Translations under genes and position numbers: made by a program | The notes under the pieces: model-generated | What the model saw: only the letters and a program-made list of their open reading frames with translations | Databases searched by the model: none | What the model was told of the DNA's origin: nothing | NCBI GenBank assembly: GCA_016720465.1 | Contig: JADKKO010000001.1 | Coordinates: 682,001-746,000 of the forward strand | DNA length: 64,000 bases | Origin: Holophagaceae bacterium | GTDB lineage: Bacteria > Acidobacteriota > Holophagae > Holophagales > Holophagaceae | Direction of reading: 5' to 3' | In this document: positions 54,009-63,853 of the stretch, one piece after another | Position numbering within the stretch: position 1 is the stretch's first letter | Layout of the letters: each line of letters begins with the position of its first letter

Positions 54009-55960
54009 TTCACCCTCTCTGCGACCAACTGCCGCCGGCAGGCTTCCTCGATCCAAGAGATGAACGTCTTGAGCTTGGGATACATCGCCGCGGGCCCGAG
54101 GGACTCGGCCACCTCCACCCGCAAGACCACCTGAATCTCGTCGCCGCCAGGTGTTGACTGCTTCTCCGCCGACCAGGACACCCGTCCGAACTCATTGGAA
54201 TGGTTGATCTCGCTCGCTCCCGACCAGGCATATCCCTTCGGCAGCTTGATGCGGCTGTTGGCCAGATGGATCTTCTGGTAGGGGAGCACGATGAAATCCT
54301 GGCGGGTCTCCGGCCACTTGCTGGGCACATACAACGGCCATTGCATGAAGGGAAAGGGTTCAATCTCCAAGCGGCGCCCGGTCTCCCGCTCCCTGGCGCC
54401 CTCCACCTCCCAGCGGAGGTCCTCGCGGGAATTGGTGGCGTTGGCCACCTCGGCCTTGGTGATGGTCACGGACTTGGAGATCTGCTCCAGGCTTTCTTTC
54501 AAGGTCTTCGACTGCTCCTTGGGTTCCAGCCTCATGAAACGGGAACGCTCCACGTATTCGGGATAGCCCGAAAAGCCGACCTTGAGTTTCACGGCATCCT
54601 GGTCCTCGCCGATATCCAGCTGGTAGGTATAGCGGATCTGATTGAAATTCGCGGACTGGGTCCCCATCCCATCGAATTTGCCTGTCCAATCGGCGGTATT
54701 CACCACGAAGGCGGAGGTGCCTTGGTAGTCCGGGTTCAGCAATCCCGTCGCGGCGTAGCGAAGGGCAGGGTCCATCCAGACCGTCCCATTCGCTCCATCA
54801 TCCACGCCGAGGATGACGTCCGTGAATTGATTCGGGTTCCTGACCCTGGGCGCGATCCGCCTCCGGTCCCGGTCTGCGACGAAGGCGATCTTGGGCTTGA
54901 TCCCGGCATCCTTCATCACAGAAAAGGCCAGGAAGAACATCCCCCAGCCATCCGTGGCGCTCTTCTTCGCGCTCTGGTTCAGGTCGGCGGAATCGACCTC
55001 CCAGTCCGCCTTGCCCCCCTTCAAGGCCGCTTTTTCCGCGTAGGTCAGCGCAGACAGGTTGATGATCTGGGTGTTCAGACGGGAAAGAATCTCGCCCGCC
55101 TGCTTGGCTGGGCTACCGTTCAAATTCTTTCGGAGGATTTCGGAGAGGTCGCGGTAGGTCGAACCTCGGGATGGTTTGTCCACGAAATAGGGTTTGTAGA
55201 TTTTCGTCACCACATCCTGCCAGAAGCCCGCATCGTCCTTGCTGTAGGAACGCGATAGGTAGGGGTGGTCCGGGAACACCTCGATCCGCGGGGCGGTGAA
55301 CCCGGCACCCACTGCGAACGGGATCGATTCGACAGGGGCGAGGTTTTCCATCGTGAAGGTCTTAGAATCGGAAGTCTCTGAGACCGTCGGCGTCCCTTTC
55401 GTGTTGCCCTGGCGAAATCCCCAATTCCACGCCAAGCGTTTCGAGACATCCACCTCCAGTTTTTGTGTGGGGTACCCAGGGGTCCAGGTCCAAGTGTCCA
55501 TCTGCCCAAGGCCGAACCGCGCGAGCTCAAGGTAGTAGCATTTCTCCTTCCACTTGATATCCACCACGCAGTTCGCGGAAAGGCCCGGCGGCACCAGTAC
55601 CTTCTTTTCGATTCCGCCGGTGTTGGTCGCCAGGGCCGTCTTGGTCTGGAGGTCCTTCTTTGAATCGAAAAGCACCACCTTGCCGTCCGGATAGACCGTG
55701 CGGCCCACTAGGTCGTAGGCTTCTTCGGGAAGGTCGGGAAGGTCCGCCACGGACTTTCCTTGTTCGCTTAAAATCCGAAAGCGGTAGATCCGCTCGATGT
55801 AGCTGTTCTCGATGTGGAACCTGTCCCTGATCACCACCGCGCCCTTGCCCGCCGCGTCCTTCATCGCCCAGACCTCAGGTGCGATGGGTTCCCATTCGGG
55901 TTTCCCGGCCGCGGACAGCGCGAGGGGGAAAAGCAGGAGAGAAGGAGAGAGTCGTCTCAT
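54005..55960 (-). CDS. DUF3857 exported protein, transglutaminase Cys lost (paralogue A)
   Basis: The 651-residue protein starts MRRLSPSLLLFPLALSAAGKPEWEPIAPE (signal peptide). The DUF3857 part reads FRILSEQGKSVADLPDLPEEAYDL and VVLFDSKKDLQTK. In the transglutaminase-like region (SALTYAEKAALKGGK to VADRDRRRIAP) the position of the catalytic Cys is occupied by Gly in KSATDGWGMFFLAF, so it is probably not an enzyme. Late parts (SKSVTITKAEVANAT, FPFMQWPLYVPSKWPETRQ) are closely similar to the next protein, 56129-58081. GGAG precedes the ATG at 55960. Binding or structural roles are possible. Confidence 0.82.
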   Translation of the reverse strand: MRRLSPSLLLFPLALSAAGKPEWEPIAPEVWAMKDAAGKGAVVIRDRFHIENSYIERIYRFRILSEQGKSVADLPDLPEEAYDLVGRTVYPDGKVVLFDSKKDLQTKTALATNTGGIEKKVLVPPGLSANCVVDIKWKEKCYYLELARFGLGQMDTWTWTPGYPTQKLEVDVSKRLAWNWGFRQGNTKGTPTVSETSDSKTFTMENLAPVESIPFAVGAGFTAPRIEVFPDHPYLSRSYSKDDAGFWQDVVTKIYKPYFVDKPSRGSTYRDLSEILRKNLNGSPAKQAGEILSRLNTQIINLSALTYAEKAALKGGKADWEVDSADLNQSAKKSATDGWGMFFLAFSVMKDAGIKPKIAFVADRDRRRIAPRVRNPNQFTDVILGVDDGANGTVWMDPALRYAATGLLNPDYQGTSAFVVNTADWTGKFDGMGTQSANFNQIRYTYQLDIGEDQDAVKLKVGFSGYPEYVERSRFMRLEPKEQSKTLKESLEQISKSVTITKAEVANATNSREDLRWEVEGARERETGRRLEIEPFPFMQWPLYVPSKWPETRQDFIVLPYQKIHLANSRIKLPKGYAWSGASEINHSNEFGRVSWSAEKQSTPGGDEIQVVLRVEVAESLGPAAMYPKLKTFISWIEEACRRQLVAERVK

Positions 55961-56128
55961 CTGGAATGCTCCAAGATTGGTGGAGTTAGCGAGCAGCAAA
56001 CTTTGGTACAGAAAATATTTTGTTCCACCCTCGACAGAAGCCTGATGACTGTTTCCATAAGAACTGCCTGCATGCGTTAACAGGTTTGATGTCCGCCCTG
56101 CCCGGTGAAGACAAGCATGCCACGCGCA

Positions 56129-58081
56129 TCAGTTCACTTTTTCCACGATCAAGCGCCGTCGACAAGCCTCTTCCACCCAGAACACGAACTCCTTGAGTTT
56201 CGAGTACATTGTGGAGGGGCCCAGGGATTGGTTCAACTCCACACGGAGCACAACCTTGATCTCCTCCGCGCCAAGCGTGGACTTCTTCTCGGCCATCCAC
56301 ACGACTCTGCCGAACTCATTGGAGTGCACGATCTCCTTGATGCCTTTCCAGACGTAATCCTTCGGCAGTTCGATGGTGCTGACAGCCAAGTGGATTTTAT
56401 TATGGGGAAGGACGATGAATTCCTCCCGGGTATCCGGCCATTTATCCGGCACAAAGAGCGGCCATTGCATAAGCGGGAATGGTTCAATCTCCAGGCGGCG
56501 CCCTGCCTCCCTCTCCCTGGCGCCCTCCACCTCCCAACGCAGATCTTCCCGGGGATTGGTAGCATTGGCAACTTCGGCTTTGGTGATGGTCACGGACTTG
56601 GAAATCCGCTCCAGGCTCTCTTTCAAGGTCTTTGACTGTTCTTTGGGTTCCAAACTCATGAAGCGGAAACGCTCCGCATATTCTGGATAACCTGAAAAAC
56701 CAACTTTCAATTTCACCGCATCCTGGTCTCCGCCGATATTCAAGTGGTAGGTATACCTGGTCTGGTTGAACCCTGCGGACTGGGTTCCCAGCCCTTCGAA
56801 TTTGCCCGTCCAGTCGGCGGTATTCACTACGAAGGCCAAGGTGCCCTGATAGTCCGGGTTCAGCATCCCTGGCGCGGCAAAACGGAGAGCGGGGTCCATC
56901 CAAAAAATCCCATCCCCTGCCTGGTCCACACCCAAAATGAGGTTCGTAAATTGATTGGGATTTCTTGTTTTAGCCACGATCCGCCTTACGTCCCGATTCG
57001 CGACAAATGCAATCTTGAGCTTGATCCCGGCATCCTTCATCACGGAATAGGCCAAAATGAACATTCCCAAGGCATCGGTGGCTCTTTCACTCGCGCTTTG
57101 GTTCATATCGAAAGGATGCAAATTCCAATCCGGTTTGCCTCCGGCCATGAGTGCTTTTTCCGCATAGGTCAAAGAAGATAGGTTTTTTATCTTGGTATTC
57201 AGGCGGGAGAGAATATCCCCGGCTTGCTTGGCTGGACTACCATCCAAATCCTTTCGTATTTCTTTTGACAAGGCTCTATAGGCGAATCCACCCGATGGTC
57301 TTTCATCGAAGAGAGGCTTGTAAATTCGGGCCACCACATCCTTCCAATAGGCCTCATATTCCTTGTCGTAAGAATCCGCGATGTTTCGAGGGATCGGAAA
57401 GATCTCTAGACGCGGTGCATCGAATCCCGGCCCCACCGTGAACGGCACCCATTCAGTGGGTGGGAGATCCGTCAATGTGAGTACCTTGGAATTTAATGTA
57501 TCCGTGGAAATTAATTTCGATTTTCCATTCCCTGGGCGGAAATTCCAGTTCCAGGCCAGTTCCTTCGAAACTTCCACTTCCAACTTGTTGGTGGGAAAAC
57601 GGGGTGTCCAAGTCCAAGTACGCATCCACCCGATACCGAAAGTTGGCATCCGACCCATGTCGCCCCGTTCCTTCCATCTGACATCTACTATGCAATCCGC
57701 AGAAATACCTGGCGGCACCAGCACCTTCTTTGTGCGATCGCCTCTTTTATCAGTCAGGATAACCTTGGCCAAGAGATCCTTTTTTGAATCGAAAATGACG
57801 ACCTTGCCGTCCGGGTAGATAGTGCGACCAGCAAAGTCGTCCGCGCTTATCGGCAGGTCGGGAAGCTCGGCAATCACCTTCCCCTGTTCGCTGAAAATCC
57901 TGAAACGAAAGCTCCTCTCTACAAAGCTGTTCTCAACATGGAACCTTTCCTTGAGCACCACCCCGCCTTTGCCGGTTACGTCCTTCATCGTCCAGGCCTC
58001 CGGTGCTACCGGCTCCCAGGCTGGTTTGTCAGCCGCACAGGCCACAGCAGGAAGAAGAAGGAGGGCGATGGCGTTCCACAT
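56129..58081 (-). CDS. DUF3857 exported protein, transglutaminase Cys lost (paralogue B)
   Basis: The 650-residue protein opens MWNAIALLLLPAVACAADKPAWEPVAPE, a signal peptide. It aligns with paralogue A over its whole length, including FRIFSEQGKVIAELPDLP, VVIFDSKKDLLAK and the last 150 residues nearly word for word (SKSVTITKAEVANAT, LRWEVEGARERE). The catalytic Cys position is Ala (RATDALGMFILAYS). The middle third is richer in A and T than its neighbours. The gap to paralogue A is 168 bases, and glyS lies 164 bases upstream on the same strand. A tandem duplication followed by drift is the simplest reading. Confidence 0.82.
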   Translation of the reverse strand: MWNAIALLLLPAVACAADKPAWEPVAPEAWTMKDVTGKGGVVLKERFHVENSFVERSFRFRIFSEQGKVIAELPDLPISADDFAGRTIYPDGKVVIFDSKKDLLAKVILTDKRGDRTKKVLVPPGISADCIVDVRWKERGDMGRMPTFGIGWMRTWTWTPRFPTNKLEVEVSKELAWNWNFRPGNGKSKLISTDTLNSKVLTLTDLPPTEWVPFTVGPGFDAPRLEIFPIPRNIADSYDKEYEAYWKDVVARIYKPLFDERPSGGFAYRALSKEIRKDLDGSPAKQAGDILSRLNTKIKNLSSLTYAEKALMAGGKPDWNLHPFDMNQSASERATDALGMFILAYSVMKDAGIKLKIAFVANRDVRRIVAKTRNPNQFTNLILGVDQAGDGIFWMDPALRFAAPGMLNPDYQGTLAFVVNTADWTGKFEGLGTQSAGFNQTRYTYHLNIGGDQDAVKLKVGFSGYPEYAERFRFMSLEPKEQSKTLKESLERISKSVTITKAEVANATNPREDLRWEVEGAREREAGRRLEIEPFPLMQWPLFVPDKWPDTREEFIVLPHNKIHLAVSTIELPKDYVWKGIKEIVHSNEFGRVVWMAEKKSTLGAEEIKVVLRVELNQSLGPSTMYSKLKEFVFWVEEACRRRLIVEKVN

Positions 58082-58245
58082 TGGATGTACCCCTGGAAAT
58101 GATTGAACTCGGAAGCCAAAAGCGTAAAGCGAGGGATTAATTGTGGGAGGAACAAGGGATAACCACGATGCCCCTAAGCCTGATTAGATGGATTGCACCC
58201 TGGGTGATCCGTTGTTACTGATTGAAGCAACTTGGTGCTCCAAAT

Positions 58246-60315
58246 TCATTGCCACTGGGAAAAGTCCGCCACGCGCAGGAAAGCCTGGCGCTGGCGGTGG
58301 AGCAACGAAAGTCTGGCGGCGCGCAGCGTGGCATCCTCGCACTTCACCATGACGGCGGTGAAGAAGGCTTCCAGAGGCTGGGAGAGTTCGGCGAGGGCAG
58401 CAAGGAGCGTCGCATGGTCCGGAGCGGATTCGAGCGATGCGAGATGCGCGGCAAGGGCCTTCTCCTCGATCTGCTGAAGGACCGCGACATCGAAGGCATC
58501 CGACGGGATTTCATCTTTCAAGATGTTGCCGATGCGCTTGGCGCTTTGGGCCAGGGATTCGAAGCGGGGATCATCAGCGAAGGCGGCGAGCGCTTCGCAC
58601 CGGGCCTTGAGATCCACCAGATCGCTCCAGCCGGCGGGCAGCGCGGAACGCCGCACGGGGCCCGCGTATCCGGCCTGCTCCAATTGAAAGGCCACGCGGT
58701 CCCGGAAGAAGGATTCGAGAGCCGCCATGGTGTCCGCTTCGGGTTTGGTGGCCTTCGATCCCACGACACCAAGCGCGATGCGCGCCAGCTCCATGGCATC
58801 CACTGGCCAACCCTGTTCCCAGAGGATGCGCGTCACCCCCTGCCCCGCGCGACGGAGGGCCAGTGGATCCTTGGAGCCCGACGGGATGATGCCCACCGCG
58901 AAGCAGCCCGCCACCGTATCCAGTTTGTCGGCCAGTGAAAGCAGGCAGCCTTCGGTGGTGGACGGAATGCCATCCTCGGCTCCGACCGGTCGGTAGTGCT
59001 CCTTCACGGCCTGCCACACCGCCGCCGGAGCGCCTTCGCGCTTGAGGTACTCGCCGCCCATGATGCCCTGCAGCTCGGGGAATTCACCCACCATCAAGGT
59101 GCGTAAATCGGCCTTGGAGAGCCGCGCGGCTTCCTTAGCGTGTTCGGGATCCACGCCTACCTTGGGGGCAATCTCTGCTGCGATGCGCACGATGCGTTCG
59201 GTTTTCTCGAAGTAGGTGCCGAGATCCCGCTGGAAAGTGAGGTTCTTTAATTTATCGAGACGTGTTTCCAGCTTGGCTTTGCGGTCCTCCGCGAAGAAGA
59301 ACCGCGCATCGTAAAGGCGGGCCTTCAACACCCATTCATTGCCAGATTTCACGAAGCCCGCCGGGTCATCCATGCGGTTGGCCGCGGCCAGGAAGAAGGG
59401 CAGCAGGTCGCCCTTGGCGTCTTCGATGCAAAAGGATTTCTGGTGCTCCTTCAAGGACGTCACCAGCACCTCCTTGGGCAGTTCCAGGAATTCCCTGGGG
59501 AATTCGCCGCGCACGATCATCGGGAATTCCACGATCTCCGCAAGCGTGTTCAGCAGCTCTTCATCCATCACCACGCGGCCATCCACGGCCTTTGCCAACT
59601 CGTGCAACTGCGCCTCCATGCGCTGGCGCCGCGCTTCGAAGGAAACCACCACGCCCGCTTTCTCCAGCGCGGCCTCGTAGTCCTCAGGCTGATCAATCAC
59701 GATGGGGGCGGGGTTCTGCATGTGATGCAGCCGATGCCCCCAAGTGGTGTTGGAACTGCGGACGCCATCCACCGTGAAATCCACGACTTCGTCTCCGAAC
59801 AGGCAAAGCACATTGCGGATGGGCCGCACGAATTCGAAGTCCGAATTGCCCCAGCGCATGGCCTTGGGGACGTGGAGTGATGCGATGAGCTTCGGCAGTG
59901 CCTCCGCTAAGAGTTCAATCGTGGGACGGCCATTCTTGGTGAGCGTGACCACCGCGCAGGGTTCCTTTTTCCCCGCAGGCTGCTCGAACCGCACCGCAGA
60001 AAAATCAACACCCCACTTCTCCGCGAACTTTAGCCCCGTCTGGGTGGCCTTGCCTTCGGCATCCACACACATTTTCTGGGGTGGGCCGACCTGGGTTTCT
60101 ATTTGGTCGGGTTCCATTTCCCTAACTTTCTGAATGTGCACAGCGATCTTTCTCGGTGACACCAACAACCCTGGAGAAACCGGATATGCATCACCTTCCG
60201 CCGCAGGAAGCTCTTTAAGCAGCCCGCCAATCAAATCAAATTGCAACGGCTTTAAAAACCGCGCCGGAATCTCCTCGCAATGCAGTTCCAGTAAAAAGGT
60301 GCGCGTATCGCTCAT
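58246..60315 (-). CDS. glyS: glycyl-tRNA synthetase beta subunit
   Basis: GlyS is the tRNA-binding half of the alpha2-beta2 enzyme. The 689-residue product has FLLELHCEEIPARFLKPLQ, QVGPPQKMCVDAEGKATQTG, NVLCLFGDEVVDFTVDG, the HD-domain-like LAEIVEFPMIVRGEFPREFL and FFLAAANRMDD, and the C-terminal ALRRAGQGVTRIL domain. Length is standard. Its ATG overlaps the end of glyQ (ATGA). Confidence 0.97.
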   Translation of the reverse strand: MSDTRTFLLELHCEEIPARFLKPLQFDLIGGLLKELPAAEGDAYPVSPGLLVSPRKIAVHIQKVREMEPDQIETQVGPPQKMCVDAEGKATQTGLKFAEKWGVDFSAVRFEQPAGKKEPCAVVTLTKNGRPTIELLAEALPKLIASLHVPKAMRWGNSDFEFVRPIRNVLCLFGDEVVDFTVDGVRSSNTTWGHRLHHMQNPAPIVIDQPEDYEAALEKAGVVVSFEARRQRMEAQLHELAKAVDGRVVMDEELLNTLAEIVEFPMIVRGEFPREFLELPKEVLVTSLKEHQKSFCIEDAKGDLLPFFLAAANRMDDPAGFVKSGNEWVLKARLYDARFFFAEDRKAKLETRLDKLKNLTFQRDLGTYFEKTERIVRIAAEIAPKVGVDPEHAKEAARLSKADLRTLMVGEFPELQGIMGGEYLKREGAPAAVWQAVKEHYRPVGAEDGIPSTTEGCLLSLADKLDTVAGCFAVGIIPSGSKDPLALRRAGQGVTRILWEQGWPVDAMELARIALGVVGSKATKPEADTMAALESFFRDRVAFQLEQAGYAGPVRRSALPAGWSDLVDLKARCEALAAFADDPRFESLAQSAKRIGNILKDEIPSDAFDVAVLQQIEEKALAAHLASLESAPDHATLLAALAELSQPLEAFFTAVMVKCEDATLRAARLSLLHRQRQAFLRVADFSQWQ

Positions 60316-61235
60316 TTCGCCACCCCCTGCTTTTCATTCGCGTTCTTCGCGGCATTCGCGGTTCCAGGTTCTTCATGCTCCAGGTACGCCCTAGCGCACC
60401 CCGATGCCAGATCCCGCACCCGCTTGATGACTCCGGGGCGCTCCGTGGTGCTCACAGCGCCGCGGGCGTCGAGGACGTTGAAGGTGTGGCTCATTTTGAG
60501 GGCCTGCTCGTAGGCGCTGCGGAAGTGGCCGAGGGCTTTCAGCAGGCGCCAGCCTTCTTTCTCGTAGGCGTCGAAGAGCGTGCGGTGCAGATCCAGGTCC
60601 GCATGCTCGAAGGAATAGGCGCTCAGCTCGAATTCCTCCCGCTGGCGCACCTGGCGGTAGGTGACGGGGAATACGCCGTCGTCGGTCTTCACCTCGCCCC
60701 ACGTGAGGTCGAAGATATTGTCATAGCCGCCCAGGAACATGCAGATGCGCTCGATGCCGTAGGTCAGCTCGGCGCTCACGGGCCGGCAGTCGAGACCGCC
60801 CACCTGCTGGAAGTAGGTGAACTGGCTGATCTCCATGCCGTCCAGCACCACCTGCCAGCCCACGCCCCAGGCGCCGAGCGTCGGCGATTCCCAGTTGTCT
60901 TCCTCGAAGCGAAGGTCGTGCTTGGCGAGGTCGATGCCGAGGGCCGAGAGCGATTCGATGTAGAGATCCTGCACCTTCGCCGGGCTGGGTTTTAGGATCA
61001 CCTGGAATTGCAAATGCTTGTAGACCCGAAAAGGATTTTCGCCGTAGCGGCCGTCCGCCGGTCGCCGGGATGGCTCCACGTAAGCCACGTTCCAGGGTTT
61101 CTTGCCGAGTGCCCCAAAGAAGGTGAGCGGATTCATGGTGCCCGCGCCCTTCTCGATGTCGTAGGGCTGCCCGATGAGGCAGCCGCGGTCGGCCCAAAAG
61201 CGCTGAAGGCGCAGAATCAGTTCCTGGATATGCAT
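60312..61235 (-). CDS. glyQ: glycyl-tRNA synthetase alpha subunit
   Basis: GlyQ holds the aminoacylation site. The 307-residue protein has LILRLQRFWADRGCLIGQPYDIEKGAGTMNP, RRPADGRYGENPFRVYKHLQFQVILKP, GIDLAKHDLRFEEDNWESPTLGAWG and QVGGLDCRPVSAELTYGIERI, all diagnostic of the class II alpha subunit. A short extra tail after AYLEHEEPG is not conserved. It is the first gene of the glyQS pair; the ATG at 61235 begins MHIQELI. Confidence 0.97.
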   Translation of the reverse strand: MHIQELILRLQRFWADRGCLIGQPYDIEKGAGTMNPLTFFGALGKKPWNVAYVEPSRRPADGRYGENPFRVYKHLQFQVILKPSPAKVQDLYIESLSALGIDLAKHDLRFEEDNWESPTLGAWGVGWQVVLDGMEISQFTYFQQVGGLDCRPVSAELTYGIERICMFLGGYDNIFDLTWGEVKTDDGVFPVTYRQVRQREEFELSAYSFEHADLDLHRTLFDAYEKEGWRLLKALGHFRSAYEQALKMSHTFNVLDARGAVSTTERPGVIKRVRDLASGCARAYLEHEEPGTANAAKNANEKQGVAK

Positions 61236-61734
61236 GGAAACCCGCGAAAAACCTTCATTCTAGCGGGCGGAACGGGATCTAGGAACCAATAAACCGCTGC
61301 GACGAGCTAACTTGATCATCCGGACCGGAGCGCACGGCAGGCGCTATCGCCAAATACACGGGAAACCGGTGGTTATTCCGCCCGAAATCCGATGCCGGGC
61401 GATGGTGCGATCCATGAGCGGCTGCCTGTGAGGTCAAGCATCGAGTTAATGCAAGACCTGGGCCCAAGACCGTTACGGGTCCATTCAATGGGTGGATTTG
61501 TGCCCAAAGGCACAACCCCTTCCAATCAGGAGTTTATTGCCCCAGCGCACTCTTGGCCGGAAGTGTCAAAAGGATTACATTGATGGCCCTGCGGGTTGGG
61601 ACCCGGATCTGTGCTCCCTTTGCACAGGATCGATGGTACTGGCACGAAAGGTGAAAATTTCGATCCGGGATATGGCTTTTCGTTCCATCTGGGAGAGCGG
61701 AAATTTGAAGGAATGAACCATCGCAGGGGTGGAT
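61236..61734. other. 500-base gap between glyQ and the Crp/Fnr gene
   Basis: No frame here has a ribosome site with protein-like content. The gap must contain the divergent promoters of glyQS and the regulator. A perfect 7-bp hairpin TTGTGCC-CAAA-GGCACAA stands at 61498-61515. I see no Fnr or Crp box and no T-box-like leader for glyQS. Confidence 0.5.
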
Positions 61735-62496
61735 ATGTGCACCGAGTGTACTCAGGATCGATATATCGAAACCTATTTTCGCAAGCCCTGGGGCCGGGAA
61801 TTCTTCTCCTGCATGGGACCCGAGGCCCAGAAAGCCTTTGACGCTCTCAAGGAGCCCCGGAGCTTCCGGGCGGGCCAACAAGTGTATGCCCAAGGAGAGC
61901 CGGCCCAAGGCATCTTCATCCTGGTTTCGGGGAAGCTGAGCGTAAGACGGAAGTGCGCCCAGGGCCGCTTCCAGATCCTCCAGATCCTGCTCCCCGGCGA
62001 CAGCGTCGGCGTCATTCCGGTCTTCGACGGGGAGCCGACCTCCTGCAGCGTGGTGGCTCATACAGAGGCGACCTGCTGGTTCCTGCCCGCGGAGCCGCTG
62101 CGGCGGCTGGCCTTCAAGCACGAGGAAGTTGGAGAAGCGATCCATCGCCACATCTGCGCCAAGTTCCGGAATCTCGTCGCGGTCCTGGAGGGCATGAGCC
62201 TGCACAGCGTCCCGGAGCGCGTCGCGAAGCTGCTTCTCGACCAGCACCGCCGCAACCCCGGCCGCTCCCTACTGGAATTCCCGGAAGGGGAAGAGGATCT
62301 GGCCCACTACATCGCCTGCAGCCGCTCCACCTTCAGCCGCGCGCTTCGGCAGTTGGACGACGAGGGCATGATCCGGAACACCTTCCCGGTGATCCGCCTC
62401 GTGGACCTGCCCAGGCTAGAGGCCTTCGCAAGCTGCGGGGCCATGGGTCTGGACCACCATCGCGCGAGATCCGAAAGCGCCCCCGTCCCGAGATGA
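61735..62496 (+). CDS. Crp/Fnr-family regulator with N-terminal cysteines
   Basis: The 253-residue protein has a cyclic-nucleotide-binding-like beta roll (about 40-150: FRAGQQVYAQGEPAQGIFILVSGKLSV, LLPGDSVGVIPVFDGEPTS) and a Crp-type helix-turn-helix (EEDLAHYIACSRSTFSRALRQLDDEGMI). The start MCTECTQDRY and later FFSCMG place Cys2, Cys5 and Cys26 ahead of the sensor domain, as in Fnr proteins, but the spacing differs from E. coli Fnr. A metal or Fe-S cluster is possible. I chose ATG 61735 (AGGGG upstream); a GTG at 61729 adds two residues. The MacB-type permease follows 98 bases later. Confidence 0.87.
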   Translation: MCTECTQDRYIETYFRKPWGREFFSCMGPEAQKAFDALKEPRSFRAGQQVYAQGEPAQGIFILVSGKLSVRRKCAQGRFQILQILLPGDSVGVIPVFDGEPTSCSVVAHTEATCWFLPAEPLRRLAFKHEEVGEAIHRHICAKFRNLVAVLEGMSLHSVPERVAKLLLDQHRRNPGRSLLEFPEGEEDLAHYIACSRSTFSRALRQLDDEGMIRNTFPVIRLVDLPRLEAFASCGAMGLDHHRARSESAPVPR

Positions 62497-62594
62497 TGTG
62501 CCGGAGGGCACAGCTCAGTCCAAGGCCCGGGACACCTGCCTCGGCAGACCTCATTCTGGAGCAGCGGGATGGCCGATGCGCCTGAAGGTGGCCC

Positions 62595-63818
62595 ATGCAT
62601 CCACTGGACATGATTGCCCTCACTTCCTCCAGCCTGACGAAGAACCGGCTCCGGGGAGTGCTCACCACCCTCGGGATCGTCATCGGCGTCGCGGCCGTGA
62701 TCGTCATGATCGGCATCGGCGAGGGCAGCAAAAAGGCGACCCAGGACATCATCCGGAGCATGGGCACCAACGTGATCATCGTGCATCCGAGTTCCCACTC
62801 CAGGGCAGTGGCCGGACCCCTGGGGCTTGGCGCGGTGCCGACCCTCACCTTTGAGGACGCGGAGGCCATCCAGCGGGAGTTGAAGGACACGGTGGCTGCG
62901 GCGACTCCAGTGGTGCGTTCGCCCCGGCCCGCGGTCTACCAGAACACCAACTGGCTGGTGGGAACTGTCCTCGGCGTGAATCCGATGTACCCGTCCATCA
63001 ACCCCTGGAATCTCGAAAAAGGCCGCTATTTCAGCGATGAGGAGGTGCGGAACCAGGCGAAGGTGTGCGTCCTGGGGAAGACCGTCCAGGAGAATCTATT
63101 TCTCCAGGGCGAGGACCCCATCGGCAAGACCATCCGCATCGGCAAGCTCCCCTTTGAAGTGGTCGGCGTGCTGGAGCGCAAGGGCGGCGGTCCCCGGGGC
63201 GACCAGGACGACACGATCCACGCGCCCTACACCACCGTGATGCGCAAGGTCATGGGACGGGACCGGATCCAGCAGATCGCCATCTCCGTGGCCCGGGAGG
63301 ATCTCATCGTCCAGGCCGAGGCGGAGATCACGACGCTGCTCCGGCAACGCCACCGCCTGAAGCTGGACGACGAGAATGATTTCAACATCCACCTCCAGCA
63401 GGACTGGCTGGATGCGGCGGCGGAACAGAGCGGAGTCATCACGATGCTGCTGGGCATCGCGGCCGCCATCAGTCTGGTGGTGGGAGGCGTCGGCATCTCG
63501 AACGTCATGCTGGTGGCCGTCACGGAGCGGACCCAGGAGATCGGCCTGCGCAGGTCCGTGGGCGCGACCCAGCGGAATGTGATGTTCCAGTTCTTCTTCG
63601 AGGCCCTGGCCCTGTCTGTTTCAGGCGGTGTCCTGGGAATCGGGCTGGCCTTCGCCAGCCTGTGGATTCTGCAGAAACTGGGGCTCCAGGCCCTGACCCA
63701 GGGCTGGGCGGTGGCGCTGGGGTTCGGATTTTCCTTCCTGGTGGGCACCGCGGCAGGTTTCTTCCCGGCGCTGAAAGCCGCCAAACTCAGTGTCATCGAC
63801 GCCATCAGATCCGAGTGA
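62595..63818 (+). CDS. MacB-type ABC transporter permease without adjacent ATPase
   Basis: The 407-residue protein has the MacB/FtsX build: one N-terminal membrane helix (LRGVLTTLGIVIGVAAVIVMIGIG), a periplasmic core (about 45-275), and three C-terminal helices around ITMLLGIAAAISLVVGGVGISNVMLV with the motif TERTQEIGLRRSVGATQRNV. MacB needs an ATPase domain or partner; neither is fused here nor encoded beside it, since the next gene is on the other strand. GAAGG stands near the ATG. It may use an ATPase encoded elsewhere. Confidence 0.88.
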   Translation: MHPLDMIALTSSSLTKNRLRGVLTTLGIVIGVAAVIVMIGIGEGSKKATQDIIRSMGTNVIIVHPSSHSRAVAGPLGLGAVPTLTFEDAEAIQRELKDTVAAATPVVRSPRPAVYQNTNWLVGTVLGVNPMYPSINPWNLEKGRYFSDEEVRNQAKVCVLGKTVQENLFLQGEDPIGKTIRIGKLPFEVVGVLERKGGGPRGDQDDTIHAPYTTVMRKVMGRDRIQQIAISVAREDLIVQAEAEITTLLRQRHRLKLDDENDFNIHLQQDWLDAAAEQSGVITMLLGIAAAISLVVGGVGISNVMLVAVTERTQEIGLRRSVGATQRNVMFQFFFEALALSVSGGVLGIGLAFASLWILQKLGLQALTQGWAVALGFGFSFLVGTAAGFFPALKAAKLSVIDAIRSE

Positions 63819-63853
63819 CCTGAGCGGAAGGATGGAGTGCGGGCCCACCTTCA

